64,000 nucleotides of DNA from Chryseobacterium sp. FP211-J200 (GCF_001643375.1 NZ_LSHB01000067.1:23354-87353), one strand, 5' to 3'. Shown: positions 1 to 8,074, counted from the stretch's first letter. The notes: generated from the letters alone by a model not told the origin. Translations and numbers: made by a program.

Positions 1-498
1 TCCAGAAAATTTATACGGCCCGTCTTGCAAAGGAATTTCCTGTGTGAACCACGCATACCAAGTTCTTCCACCAAATTTGGTTTCTGCCTTCTGTGTTTGG
101 TAATCACCGATTTTTACAGTTTCTGGTAAGATATTCCATTGAAAGACCGGCGTTTCTGGATAAGAATAATTATCTCTTCCGATTCTTGATTTGTAGACCA
201 AACTTTGATTCGCAAGGTCTTTCTCGATTGTGAATTGCAGATTGCTTCTCAAGTTTTCCATTTGGCTGCGGTCAAAATTCTTCGTTGCCCGCATTCTTTC
301 CATTACAGAATCTCTTTTCATCGAATTCTCGGCGTAGAAAATAGATCTCTTGCCGTCTGTATCCAGGTAGGCCAATTCGGTTTTCTTCTCAACATTGGTA
401 GAATCGGGCGTCAATGTGGCTTGATAGACGAAACGCGTGCTTTGTTGTGCCATTACAAGTGGCATCGCAAGTAGGCTTAATATTTTTAAAATTTTCAT
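1..498 (-). CDS. GLPGLI family secreted protein (3' end outside window)
   Basis: The first 166 codons are visible; the rest lies beyond the left edge. The protein begins MKILKILSLLAMPLVMAQ, a typical signal peptide, so it is predicted to be exported. Further on it has GGRTWYAWF and then a GPYKFSG stretch just before the edge, which is the conserved core of the GLPGLI family, a Bacteroidota group of unknown function. It starts 1 base after the stop of the neighbouring GLPGLI gene on the same strand, so the two look like a tandem pair in one transcript. The function is not known. Confidence 0.85.
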   Translation of the reverse strand, partial: MKILKILSLLAMPLVMAQQSTRFVYQATLTPDSTNVEKKTELAYLDTDGKRSIFYAENSMKRDSVMERMRATKNFDRSQMENLRSNLQFTIEKDLANQSLVYKSRIGRDNYSYPETPVFQWNILPETVKIGDYQTQKAETKFGGRTWYAWFTQEIPLQDGPYKFSG

Positions 499-499
499 A

Positions 500-1447
500 T
501 TAATATTTATTACTTAGTTCGATTGGATTTGTATTTCCGAAGTTCATCAAACTTCCACTGTTTGACGGAGATTGCGAAGAAGGATTTCCCATTTGCATAT
601 CTGGTTGTCCGCCCATATCGCCGTTTGGCATTCCATTCATTCCCTGTTGACCGCCGAAACCGCCGTTCATCCCGTTTCTCTGATTCATTCGGTTGAAGCT
701 GTCGAAGTTGATCTCCGGGTCTTTGTTCTTCACCATTTCCATTCGCACCGAAGCTTTGTCACCTTGAAAGTTGATCCTTGTCGATTTTCTGGCTTCTGGT
801 TTTATAATCTCCGAAAAGGCTTTTTCAATATTGATTTTCTTCACAAAGCTGAATCTGTAATCGCCTTTGTCATCTTCCAATTTTAAGATCAATCCTGGAA
901 GACCAAGGAATTTGTAAGGTCCGTCAGAGATCTTAATTTCCGGAGCAAACCAAGCGGTCCAGGTTCTACCACCGAAAGTCATTGTTGCTTTTGGAACTTT
1001 AAAATTATTAAAGTCAGAAACTTGAGATGAAATTTCCCAATTCATTTTCCGGTCTTCCTGATAATAAACTTGCTTTGAGCCAATGCTTTCAACAAAATTC
1101 ACCGATCTGTCATCCCTATTTTTTATAATGAAATAATCGAAGAATGTTGGTTGGATTGATTTTCCATTAGGCAATTTTGGAAATTCGGATTTGTCTTTTT
1201 TCGATTTCTTGGTTTCTGTAATGCCTTGTTGTCTGAGAACTGTGGTCAGAGAGTCTCTCAATAATTTGCTCTCACTGATGAATAAAGACTGATTTCCTTT
1301 GATGTCCAAGAACGTGTTCTCAACTTTCATATTCACAAGGTTGATGGTATCTGGATTCACTTCTGTCTGGTAGATGTATCTTTCGGTTTGACTGAAAATT
1401 TTTCCGAAAAAGGAAAACACAACCATCAAAATGAGTAGCTTCTTCAT
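500..1447 (-). CDS. GLPGLI family secreted protein
   Basis: The 315-residue protein opens with a hydrophobic signal peptide (MKKLLILMVVFSFFGKIFSQ). The family core GGRTWTAWF lies near residue 160 and is followed by GPYKFLGLPGLI, the motif that names the family. The last 70 residues are rich in Gly, Met, Asn, Gln and Pro (repeats such as GMNGGFGGQQGMNG) and are probably disordered. GLPGLI proteins are common in Flavobacteriales, often in tandem, with no assigned biochemical role. It is the first gene of the pair with the truncated gene at the window edge. A TAACTTTG -7 box lies 36 bases upstream of the start. Confidence 0.88.
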   Translation of the reverse strand: MKKLLILMVVFSFFGKIFSQTERYIYQTEVNPDTINLVNMKVENTFLDIKGNQSLFISESKLLRDSLTTVLRQQGITETKKSKKDKSEFPKLPNGKSIQPTFFDYFIIKNRDDRSVNFVESIGSKQVYYQEDRKMNWEISSQVSDFNNFKVPKATMTFGGRTWTAWFAPEIKISDGPYKFLGLPGLILKLEDDKGDYRFSFVKKINIEKAFSEIIKPEARKSTRINFQGDKASVRMEMVKNKDPEINFDSFNRMNQRNGMNGGFGGQQGMNGMPNGDMGGQPDMQMGNPSSQSPSNSGSLMNFGNTNPIELSNKY

Positions 1448-1482
1448 AATCTAAAACTGATTGTTTGATTAACAAAATCAAG

Positions 1483-1490
1483 CAAAGTTA
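1483..1490 (-). promoter_or_regulatory. Putative -7 box for the GLPGLI pair
   Basis: Read on the minus strand this is TAACTTTG, matching the Bacteroidota TAnnTTTG box. No clear TTTG -33 element is seen 19-21 bases upstream, so support is partial. Confidence 0.4.
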
Positions 1491-1617
1491 ATTATTAGAA
1501 CTATCAGAATTAATAATTGTTCATTTTTTTGACAACAATTTAACATTAACAAACTGTTTTCCATGACTAAAGCATTATGAGGTCATCTTAGAAAATCATC
1601 AAAATAGATGTCATCGA

Positions 1618-1649
1618 TTTGAGATTGCGGAAATTAGTTCGTACTTTTG
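1618..1649 (+). promoter_or_regulatory. Promoter of the suf operon
   Basis: TTTG at 1618-1621 and TACTTTTG at 1642-1649 are separated by 20 bases, an excellent match to the Bacteroidota sigma-ABfr consensus TTTG-N19/21-TAnnTTTG. The sufA-like start codon is 29 bases downstream. No other strong promoter was seen before sufB, so the whole suf set is probably read from here. Confidence 0.75.
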
Positions 1650-1677
1650 TAGACTAAAATCAGTCTAAATAAAAACA

Positions 1678-2007
1678 ATGATACAAGTAAGCGATCAGGC
1701 AAAATCTAAGGCGGCTCAGTTGATGACCGAAGAAGGCTTCAACCCTGAGACTGACTATATAAGAGTAGGCGTAAAAAGTGGCGGTTGTTCCGGACTAGAA
1801 TACGTTTTAAAGTTTGACAATATAAAAAATGAAACCGACACGATCTTCGAAGATAACGGCGTAAGAGTCATTATTGAGAAAAAATCCATCCTTTATCTTG
1901 CAGGAACAGTCCTGGAATATTCTGGCGGATTGAATGGGAAAGGTTTTATTTTTAACAATCCAAATGCTGCAAGAACTTGTGGCTGTGGAGAGAGTTTCAG
2001 TCTTTAA
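1678..2007 (+). CDS. A-type iron-sulfur carrier protein (SufA/IscA/HesB family)
   Basis: The 109-residue protein is the usual size for A-type Fe-S carriers. The three conserved cysteines are present: Cys37 in GGCSGLEY, and Cys101 and Cys103 in TCGCGESF at the C-terminus. These ligate an Fe-S cluster that is passed from the SufBCD scaffold to apo-enzymes in the cytoplasm. It is the first gene after the suf promoter and precedes sufB, which favours a SufA role over an IscA or ErpA role, although sequence alone does not separate the subfamilies. Confidence 0.92.
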   Translation: MIQVSDQAKSKAAQLMTEEGFNPETDYIRVGVKSGGCSGLEYVLKFDNIKNETDTIFEDNGVRVIIEKKSILYLAGTVLEYSGGLNGKGFIFNNPNAARTCGCGESFSL

Positions 2008-2036
2008 TCATTAAAAGATTATTTATTAAAAGATTA
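2003..2036 (+). repeat. AT-rich short direct repeats left of the four-helix-bundle gene
   Basis: ATTAAAAGATTA occurs twice, at 2010-2021 and 2025-2036. The block begins with TTTAATCATT (2003-2012), a 10-mer that recurs on the far side of the gene at 2421-2430 and 2437-2446. The repeat overlaps the sufA-like stop codon. This looks like the left border of an inserted cassette. Confidence 0.6.
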
Positions 2037-2048
2037 AAAAAATAGTGT

Positions 2049-2417
2049 GTGGCTAGAGAATTTGAAAAATTTGAGGTTTACGAATTAACAATTAATCTTA
2101 CAAAGAAAATATACAATCTTTTAAGCAAAGAGAAATTCACGAGAGAATTTGAACTTTGCAATCAATTAAAAAGAGCAGTCCTTTCAATATCAAATAATAT
2201 TGCTGAGGGAAGCGAATATAATAACAACGCGCAGTTTATCAGGTTTTTGAAATATTCAAAAGGTAGCTGTGCAGAAGTTAGAAATATGTTGAATCTTTGT
2301 CAAATTTTATACGAAGAAGATACAGAGGATTTGATTAATGATTCAAAAATTGTTTCAATTCAATTGTCGAAGTTTATTGATTATCTATCACGAACCGACA
2401 ATATAAAAAGGCGTTAA
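2049..2417 (+). CDS. Four-helix-bundle protein (23S rRNA intervening-sequence protein family)
   Basis: This 122-residue helical protein begins at a GTG codon (MAREFEKFEVYEL). It carries family hallmarks: an F-x-x-x-x-V-Y-x-x-x-x-x-L opening, FELCNQLKRAVLSISNNIAEG at about residues 34-54, and FIRFLKYSKGSCAEVRNML. Such proteins (S23/IVP, TIGR02436 type) are encoded in rRNA intervening sequences and as scattered chromosomal cassettes in Bacteroidota; the fold is a pentameric four-helix bundle and the role is unknown. It sits between sufA and sufB, bordered on both sides by AT-rich repeats, and has no obvious link to Fe-S assembly. A recent insertion into the operon is the likeliest explanation. 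Confidence 0.85.
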   Translation: MAREFEKFEVYELTINLTKKIYNLLSKEKFTREFELCNQLKRAVLSISNNIAEGSEYNNNAQFIRFLKYSKGSCAEVRNMLNLCQILYEEDTEDLINDSKIVSIQLSKFIDYLSRTDNIKRR

Positions 2418-2452
2418 TTTTTTAATCATTTAATTTTTTAATCATTTAATTT
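2414..2452 (+). repeat. 16-base AT-rich tandem repeat right of the four-helix-bundle gene
   Basis: The unit TTAATTTTTTAATCAT is present 2.4 times (2414-2429, 2430-2445, then TTAATTT). The copies are identical. They share TTTAATCATT with the block at 2003-2012, so the four-helix-bundle gene is bounded by related repeats. Confidence 0.7.
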
Positions 2453-2454
2453 AA

Positions 2455-3903
2455 ATGGCAAAATATACAGAGGACGATTTAAGGGAAGACCTTAAAACTA
2501 AAGAATATGAGGCGGGATTTTATACCGATATCGAGTATGATGATTTCCCGACTGGACTGAATGAAGACATCGTACGCGCTATTTCTGCAAAGAAAGAAGA
2601 GCCAGAATGGATGACGGAATGGCGTTTGGAATCTTTCCGCATCTGGCAGAAAATGACAGAGCCGGATTGGGCCAACATCAAATATGAAAAACCGGATTTC
2701 CAAGCGATAAGATACTATGCTGCTCCGACAGTAAAACCGGAATTGGCAAGCTTAGACGAAGTTGACCCAGAACTTTTGGCAACTTTTGCTAAACTGGGAA
2801 TCAACATCGAAGAGCAAAAAAGACTTTCAAATGTAGCAGTTGACATCGTAATGGATTCTGTTTCCGTGAAAACGACTTTCCAGGCGACTTTGTTGGAGAA
2901 AGGTGTGATCTTCTGCTCCATTTCGGAAGCAATCAAGAATCACCCAGATTTAGTTAAAAAATATCTTGGAAAAGTAGTTCCGAGAGGCGATAACTTCTAC
3001 GCAGCTCTTAACTCCGCAGTTTTCTCTGACGGAAGTTTCTGCTACATTCCAAAAGGTGTAAAATGTCCAATGGAATTATCAACCTATTTCCGAATCAATC
3101 AGTCAGGAACCGGACAGTTCGAGAGAACTTTGGTGATTGCTGATGCTGGAAGTTATGTTTCATATTTGGAAGGTTGTACAGCACCATCAAGAGATGAAAA
3201 TCAATTACACGCTGCTGTTGTGGAATTAATTGCGATGGATGACGCTGAGATCAAATATTCTACCGTTCAAAACTGGTATCCAGGAAATGAAGAAGGAAAA
3301 GGAGGTGTTTTCAACTTCGTAACGAAAAGAGGACTTTGTGAAAACAGAGCCAAGATCTCTTGGACTCAGGTTGAAACCGGTTCAGCTGTGACTTGGAAAT
3401 ATCCATCTTGCATCTTGAAAGGTGATAACTCAATTGGAGAATTTTATTCGATTGCTGTGACGAACAATCACCAATACGCTGATACAGGAACCAAAATGAT
3501 CCACATCGGAAAGAACTCTAGATCTACAATTATCTCTAAAGGAATCTCTGCTGGCAAATCTCAAAACTCATACAGAGGATTGGTAAAAGTAATGCCTTCT
3601 GCAAAAGGAGCGCGTAACTTCTCCCAATGTGATTCATTGTTGATGGGTAACGAATGTGGCGCACACACTTTCCCATACATCGAGATCAAAGATCCTACCG
3701 CACAATTGGAACACGAGGCAACGACTTCGAAAATTGGTGAAGATCAGATCTTCTATTGCAACCAAAGAGGAATTGACACAGAAAGAGCAATTGCATTGAT
3801 TGTGAATGGATTCAGTAAAGAAGTTTTGAACAAGCTCCCAATGGAATTTGCGATTGAAGCTCAAAAATTATTGGAGATATCATTGGAAGGTTCAGTAGGA
3901 TAA
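2455..3903 (+). CDS. sufB: Fe-S cluster assembly protein SufB
   Basis: The 482-residue protein is full length for SufB, the beta-helix scaffold subunit of the SufBC2D complex on which Fe-S clusters are built in the cytoplasm. Recognisable segments are the N-terminal [14 protein letters not shown], the core [20 protein letters not shown], and the C-terminal [15 protein letters not shown] and [15 protein letters not shown]. The start ATG follows directly after the AT-rich tandem repeat, which may affect its translation or its spacing from sufA. SufC and sufD follow downstream, interrupted only by a hydroxyisourate hydrolase gene. Confidence 0.97.
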   Translation: MAKYTEDDLREDLKTKEYEAGFYTDIEYDDFPTGLNEDIVRAISAKKEEPEWMTEWRLESFRIWQKMTEPDWANIKYEKPDFQAIRYYAAPTVKPELASLDEVDPELLATFAKLGINIEEQKRLSNVAVDIVMDSVSVKTTFQATLLEKGVIFCSISEAIKNHPDLVKKYLGKVVPRGDNFYAALNSAVFSDGSFCYIPKGVKCPMELSTYFRINQSGTGQFERTLVIADAGSYVSYLEGCTAPSRDENQLHAAVVELIAMDDAEIKYSTVQNWYPGNEEGKGGVFNFVTKRGLCENRAKISWTQVETGSAVTWKYPSCILKGDNSIGEFYSIAVTNNHQYADTGTKMIHIGKNSRSTIISKGISAGKSQNSYRGLVKVMPSAKGARNFSQCDSLLMGNECGAHTFPYIEIKDPTAQLEHEATTSKIGEDQIFYCNQRGIDTERAIALIVNGFSKEVLNKLPMEFAIEAQKLLEISLEGSVG

Positions 3904-3912
3904 TTCGAAATC

Positions 3913-4329
3913 ATGAAAAAGTTTTTATATCTATTTTTCGTCGTATTATTTACCAGTGTTTCGGCTCAGGAAAAAAAAGAATTTCAGCTTTCAAGCCATA
4001 TTCTTGATATTACTGTTGGCCAACCTGTCGAGAAAGTCGATGTTCAGTTGGAAAAGTTTGATGAGACCACAAAACAATGGGTTTCCTTAGGCAAAAAGCA
4101 AACGGACCAGAATGGTAGGATCGCAGATTTTTTGCCTTATTCTAAAGACTTAAAAAGTAATTACGGAAAATATAAACTGATATTCTTAACGGAAGATTAT
4201 TTTAAAAATAAAAAAGTAGAAAGCTTCTATCCATTTATTGAAGTCGTATTCCAGATCAAAGATGACAAGCACTATCACGTGCCGATCACATTATCACCAT
4301 TTGGATATTCAACTTACAGAGGAAGCTAA
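3913..4329 (+). CDS. uraH: Secreted 5-hydroxyisourate hydrolase (transthyretin-like)
   Basis: The 138-residue protein has a signal peptide (MKKFLYLFFVVLFTSVSAQ) followed by a transthyretin-like domain. The catalytic signatures of 5-hydroxyisourate hydrolase are present: His29 in SSHILD, Arg69 in TDQNGRI, His122 in HYHVPITLSPFGYSTYRG, and the diagnostic C-terminal YRGS (135-138). The family converts 5-hydroxyisourate to OHCU in urate breakdown, and several bacterial members are periplasmic. No other purine or urate gene is nearby. It lies 9 bases after sufB and 32 bases before sufC in the same orientation, so it is probably cotranscribed with suf. The link to Fe-S assembly is unexplained. Confidence 0.87.
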   Translation: MKKFLYLFFVVLFTSVSAQEKKEFQLSSHILDITVGQPVEKVDVQLEKFDETTKQWVSLGKKQTDQNGRIADFLPYSKDLKSNYGKYKLIFLTEDYFKNKKVESFYPFIEVVFQIKDDKHYHVPITLSPFGYSTYRGS

Positions 4330-4361
4330 TATAATTGACATAAAGAAAAGTAAACTAAAGA

Positions 4362-5105
4362 ATGTTACAAATCAATAACTTACACGCCAAAATTGAAGAT
4401 GGCGCAGAAATATTAAAAGGAATCAACCTTGAGATCAAACCAGGCGAGGTTCACGCAATCATGGGACCGAATGGTGCTGGAAAATCTACACTTTCCTCTG
4501 TGATCGCAGGAAAAGAAGATTATGAAGTAACCGAAGGAAACATTCTTTTCGAAGGTGAAGATATTGCTGAAGATGCACCAGAGGAAAGAGCGCACAAAGG
4601 GATTTTCCTTTCGTTCCAATATCCGGTTGAGATTCCTGGCGTTTCTGTTACGAACTTCATCAAAGCAGCGCTTAATGAGACCAGAAAAGCAAATGGCCTG
4701 GAAGATATGGGCGCAAAAGAAATGCTTGGCCTGATCCGTGAAAAATCTGAGCAATTGGGCATCAAAAAAGATTTCCTTTCCAGATCTCTAAACGAAGGTT
4801 TCTCCGGAGGTGAGAAAAAAAGAAACGAGATCTTCCAAATGATGATGCTGAATCCAAAATTGGCCATCCTGGATGAGACCGATTCTGGACTTGATATCGA
4901 TGCTTTGAGAATCGTTGCTGATGGTGTGAACAAATTTAAAAATGAAGGGAACGCGGTTCTTTTGATTACGCATTATCAAAGACTTTTGAATTACATTCAG
5001 CCAGATTTCGTACACGTTTTGGCAGATGGGAAAATTATTAAAACAGGAGATAAATCTCTAGCACTAGAATTGGAAGAAAAAGGCTACGACTGGCTTTTAA
5101 ACTAA
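4362..5105 (+). CDS. sufC: Fe-S cluster assembly ATPase SufC
   Basis: The 247-residue ABC-type ATPase has Walker A GPNGAGKST at 35-43, the SufC-specific signature FSGGEKKR at 147-154 and Walker B LAILDE at 167-172 followed by TDSGLDID. SufC binds SufB and SufD and drives conformational change of the scaffold during Fe-S cluster assembly in the cytoplasm; it has no membrane partner. It lies between the uraH gene and sufD (18-base gap) in the suf operon. Confidence 0.97.
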   Translation: MLQINNLHAKIEDGAEILKGINLEIKPGEVHAIMGPNGAGKSTLSSVIAGKEDYEVTEGNILFEGEDIAEDAPEERAHKGIFLSFQYPVEIPGVSVTNFIKAALNETRKANGLEDMGAKEMLGLIREKSEQLGIKKDFLSRSLNEGFSGGEKKRNEIFQMMMLNPKLAILDETDSGLDIDALRIVADGVNKFKNEGNAVLLITHYQRLLNYIQPDFVHVLADGKIIKTGDKSLALELEEKGYDWLLN

Positions 5106-5123
5106 AAACAAATCTTCTAACAG

Positions 5124-6452
5124 ATGCAAAATCAAACCATTACAATGGCTTTATTTGAACAGACAATAGATCAACATTCAGATTTTTTGGGAACGCTTCG
5201 TCACAGATTTTTAGACGAGGACAGAAAAACCGCTCTCGAAGCTTTTGCTTTGAAAGGTTTTCCGACCAAAAAAGACGAAGAATACAAATACACCAACCTA
5301 AAAGAGATCACGGAGAAAAACTACAACTTTTTCCCGACAGAGGAGCACCACATCTCGAGAGAGCAATTGGATGCACTTCATTTGGGCGAGGAAAACTTTG
5401 ACAGAATCGTTTTCATCAACGGAAAACTTCACAAAGAATTTTCTAAGATCTCCATCGGAAACGCAGAGTTCCTTTCTTTCAATTACGCATTGAATGATCC
5501 GGCTCACAAAGAGGTTTTTGATAAATATTTCAACACGATCGCCAACAAAGATCTGGCTTTCACGAACTTGAATTCAGCTTACTGCAAATTCGGATTCTTC
5601 TTGAGAGTTCCCAAAAATGTGGTAATCGAGAAACCGATTCACGTTTTCTATCTTTCTCAAAATCAAGAGGAAAACACATTCTATAATACAAGAAATCTCT
5701 TAATTGTAGAAGAAGGCGCAAAAGTGGAGATCATCGAAAGTCATCACAATCTGGACGAATCTTTCGTGCTAACCAATTCTGTAACAGAGATTTTCACTTT
5801 TCAAAATGCAAAAACCGATTGGCACAAACTGCAGAATGACAACGACACTTCTTACCTCGTAGACCACACATTTGCGAAGCAGGAAAGAGACAGTTTGACA
5901 ACGGTGAACACATTCACTTTCGGAGGGAAATTGGTTCGTAACAATCTGGATTTCATACACAACGGTGAGAATATCAACTCGTTTATGAACGGTATCACGA
6001 TCATCGGGAAAGACCAATTGGTGGATCACCACACGGCCGTGCACCACAACACGCCAAATTGCGAATCTTACCAGAACTACAAAGGAATCTACAAAGACAA
6101 ATCGCACGGTGTTTTCAACGGGAAAGTTTTCGTGAACAAAATCGCTCAGAAAACCAACGCTTATCAGCAAAACAACAACATTCTTCTGGACGAAGGCGCA
6201 AGCATCGACACAAAACCTCAGCTTGAGATCTTCGCAGATGATGTGAAATGTTCGCACGGTTGTACCGTTGGACAGCTGAACGAAGATGCAATGTTCTACT
6301 TGAGAGCGAGAGGAATTTCCAAGAAAGAAGCCAGAGCATTGTTGCTTTACGCTTTCGCCAACGACGCCATGCAAAACATTGATATTGAGCCATTAAAAGT
6401 AAAAGTTTCCAAACTCCTTGCTGAAAAACTGGAGGTAAGTATGGAATTTTAA
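5124..6452 (+). CDS. sufD: Fe-S cluster assembly protein SufD
   Basis: The 442-residue protein is homologous to SufB in its C-terminal half and completes the SufBCD scaffold. It shows TKKDEEYKYTNLKEI near residue 50 and the C-terminal SufD/SufB signature CSHGCTVGQLNEDAMFYLRARGI (about residues 377-399). A second in-frame ATG at 5145 (MALFEQTIDQ) resembles the usual start of flavobacterial SufD and may be the true one. The gene is last in the operon and a terminator follows 20 bases after its stop. The desulfurase SufS and its partner SufE are not in this window. Confidence 0.96.
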   Translation: MQNQTITMALFEQTIDQHSDFLGTLRHRFLDEDRKTALEAFALKGFPTKKDEEYKYTNLKEITEKNYNFFPTEEHHISREQLDALHLGEENFDRIVFINGKLHKEFSKISIGNAEFLSFNYALNDPAHKEVFDKYFNTIANKDLAFTNLNSAYCKFGFFLRVPKNVVIEKPIHVFYLSQNQEENTFYNTRNLLIVEEGAKVEIIESHHNLDESFVLTNSVTEIFTFQNAKTDWHKLQNDNDTSYLVDHTFAKQERDSLTTVNTFTFGGKLVRNNLDFIHNGENINSFMNGITIIGKDQLVDHHTAVHHNTPNCESYQNYKGIYKDKSHGVFNGKVFVNKIAQKTNAYQQNNNILLDEGASIDTKPQLEIFADDVKCSHGCTVGQLNEDAMFYLRARGISKKEARALLLYAFANDAMQNIDIEPLKVKVSKLLAEKLEVSMEF

Positions 6453-6472
6453 GACTTCAACATAAACAATCT

Positions 6473-6502
6473 AAATCCCGGAATTTTCTGGGATTTTTTT
6501 AT
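6473..6502 (+). terminator. Rho-independent terminator of the suf operon
   Basis: AAATCCC (6473-6479) pairs with GGGATTT (6490-6496) around a GGAATTTTCT loop region that can add inner pairs. A T-run follows. Confidence 0.8.
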
Positions 6503-6508
6503 TTTTGG

Positions 6509-6625
6509 GCGCCTTTATCCGCCTTCCGTTCCCGCTTTTTTGTCATTGCGAAAGACGAGACACAAACCATAGAACATTTCTAAACTCGCAATGACAAAAA
6601 GAGCTCCACTCAAGTCGGGGCGCGG
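6509..6625 (+). repeat. Dispersed inverted-repeat element, copy 1
   Basis: This intergenic block of about 115 bases has three parts: a left end CCGCCTTCCGTTCCCGC, a central inverted repeat (TTTTTGTCATTGCGA at about 6537-6551 pairing with TCGCAATGACAAAAA at 6586-6600), and a right end GAGCTCCACTCAAGTCGGGG. The outermost ends GCGCC and GGCGC are also complementary. A homologous copy lies at 25089-25206 in the opposite orientation. It contains no open reading frame of note. It resembles the small non-coding repeat elements (REP/MITE-like) of Chryseobacterium-type genomes. Confidence 0.75.
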
Positions 6626-6636
6626 TGACGACCTAT

Positions 6637-6667
6637 TTTGAACATTTGTCTTTAAGTTGTAAATTTG
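6637..6667 (+). promoter_or_regulatory. Promoter of the zincin-like gene
   Basis: TTTG at 6637-6640 and TAAATTTG at 6660-6667 are 19 bases apart, a full consensus match. The downstream ATG is at 6696. The promoter lies just outside the repeat element. Confidence 0.75.
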
Positions 6668-6695
6668 ATTAAATTAGAATCTACAAAATACACAA

Positions 6696-7220
6696 ATGAA
6701 CTACGAAAAACTACAACTCAACCTCAACGCTTACAAAGAAACCGGCGAGATCCTAGACGGCGCCAAATTCCTAATTCACCAATTCGATTTGGATGACGAT
6801 AACTTTGCAGGCTTTGGTTTCCGTGATGAATTAGAAAAGAACTCAATTCTCTTAACCGCAAATGGAGAACTAGGAGAATTGCAACACGTAATGATTCCCA
6901 AAAACATCTTTGATTTTGATTTGACTTTAGTTCTAAATATGTTGGCTCACGAGATGTTGCACGTCCGCCAGAAATCGCCGAGAATGATGATTATCGACAA
7001 GAACGAACGCGAATGGCAAGCTTACTACGAAATGCTTTTCCACACCAATTTTCCGCAGATTCCTACACTTTCTGATTATTACATCAAGTTCTTTGGCGAA
7101 AAAGCGCTGATCTATTATTCGAGAATGGGCGAAGGAAGTGAACTTCAATTGAAATATTTGGAACAAAAATTAGAAGTTGAAAAACTTTTGGAAGGTTTAA
7201 TTAACAAAGAAAAAATCTGA
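6696..7220 (+). CDS. Putative zinc metallopeptidase-like protein with HExxH motif
   Basis: I do not recognise a named family. The 174-residue protein has no signal peptide or membrane segment. It contains LAHEMLHVRQ, with H85-E86-x-x-H89 forming the zincin metal site, and E105-E106 in NEREWQAYYEM as possible third-ligand residues. This pattern resembles small SprT-like or M-type zincins, but no cleavage target is evident. It starts the transcript from the promoter at 6637 and is followed after 1 base by a TPR protein, so the two may work together. A metal-binding hydrolase is inferred; activity is unproven. Confidence 0.6.
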   Translation: MNYEKLQLNLNAYKETGEILDGAKFLIHQFDLDDDNFAGFGFRDELEKNSILLTANGELGELQHVMIPKNIFDFDLTLVLNMLAHEMLHVRQKSPRMMIIDKNEREWQAYYEMLFHTNFPQIPTLSDYYIKFFGEKALIYYSRMGEGSELQLKYLEQKLEVEKLLEGLINKEKI

Positions 7221-7221
7221 T

Positions 7222-8058
7222 ATGAAGAAAATTTCATTTTGGTTATTGAATTACAAAGTTATAATCGCCATCATCCTCATCATTCCAAATATGTTTCAAT
7301 CTCAAACAAAGAAAGAGATTTATGATAAATATTTAAAGAATGGTGCTTACAAATATTCCTATTTTCATACAAAATATCAGCAATATCTCGACTCAGCATT
7401 AGTTCAATTGCCAAATGATGCTTACTTATGGCAACAAAAAGCAATGCCTTTATTCAAGAGCAAAAAGTATGAACTGGGAATGAAATATCTTGATAATGCT
7501 GTAAAAAATGATAACGAGTACGATTCAATGCTTTCTTATCGTGCATTTATCAAATGTATCTTTCAAAAGGATTACAGCGGCGCAATTAAAGATCTGGATA
7601 TCTTGATCAAGAAATATCCGAAAGGAATCATTATGGATCATTCATATGTTTTTTACAAAGCATTGTCGCAGATCCAGCTCAATCAATATCAGGAAGCTGA
7701 AGACAATCTGAAAATTTCAACAAACCTTTTTATCCAAAACGGAATCGAGTCTCATTTTTTGGAATTATTCTATCTCGGCATTACATTTTATGAAAGGGAA
7801 AATTACACTGAAGCAATAAAATATTTTGATGAAAGTTTGAAACAGAATCCAAAATTCTCCGATTGCCAATATTACAAAGCCTTAAGTTTATATTATCTCA
7901 AGAAAAAACCGGAAGCTCTGGAAGTTATTAAAAAAGCACAAGAAAATTTTTTGAATGGCGATACAATTACAGAAGATAACAGATTCTACGAAGATTATCC
8001 GTATCAAATCAAGAAATGGATGTTGGAAAATTGGGTAGATTTGCTTGCTGGAAAATAA
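7222..8058 (+). CDS. Membrane-anchored or secreted TPR-repeat protein
   Basis: The 278-residue protein starts with a basic then hydrophobic segment (residues 8-24, VIIAIILIIPNMFQS) that could be a signal peptide or an anchor. The remainder is made of tetratricopeptide repeats, for example AYLWQQKAMPLFKSKKYELG, YSGAIKDLDILIKKYPKG and NYTEAIKYFDESLKQNPKF. TPR arrays bind protein partners, and no enzyme motif is seen. It follows the HExxH gene after a single base and precedes csaA by 16 bases, forming a small operon. Confidence 0.8.
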   Translation: MKKISFWLLNYKVIIAIILIIPNMFQSQTKKEIYDKYLKNGAYKYSYFHTKYQQYLDSALVQLPNDAYLWQQKAMPLFKSKKYELGMKYLDNAVKNDNEYDSMLSYRAFIKCIFQKDYSGAIKDLDILIKKYPKGIIMDHSYVFYKALSQIQLNQYQEAEDNLKISTNLFIQNGIESHFLELFYLGITFYERENYTEAIKYFDESLKQNPKFSDCQYYKALSLYYLKKKPEALEVIKKAQENFLNGDTITEDNRFYEDYPYQIKKWMLENWVDLLAGK

Positions 8059-8074
8059 CAAAGTATTTTAACCT

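Noticed and set aside
2003..2452. Possible CRISPR-like array around the four-helix-bundle gene
   Set aside because: The repeats are 12-16 bases, AT-rich and directly adjacent without unique spacers, and no cas gene is near.
5769..6374. 201-codon open frame antisense to sufD
   Set aside because: It lies wholly opposite the conserved SufD core, has Val/Phe-rich non-protein-like composition and no promoter.
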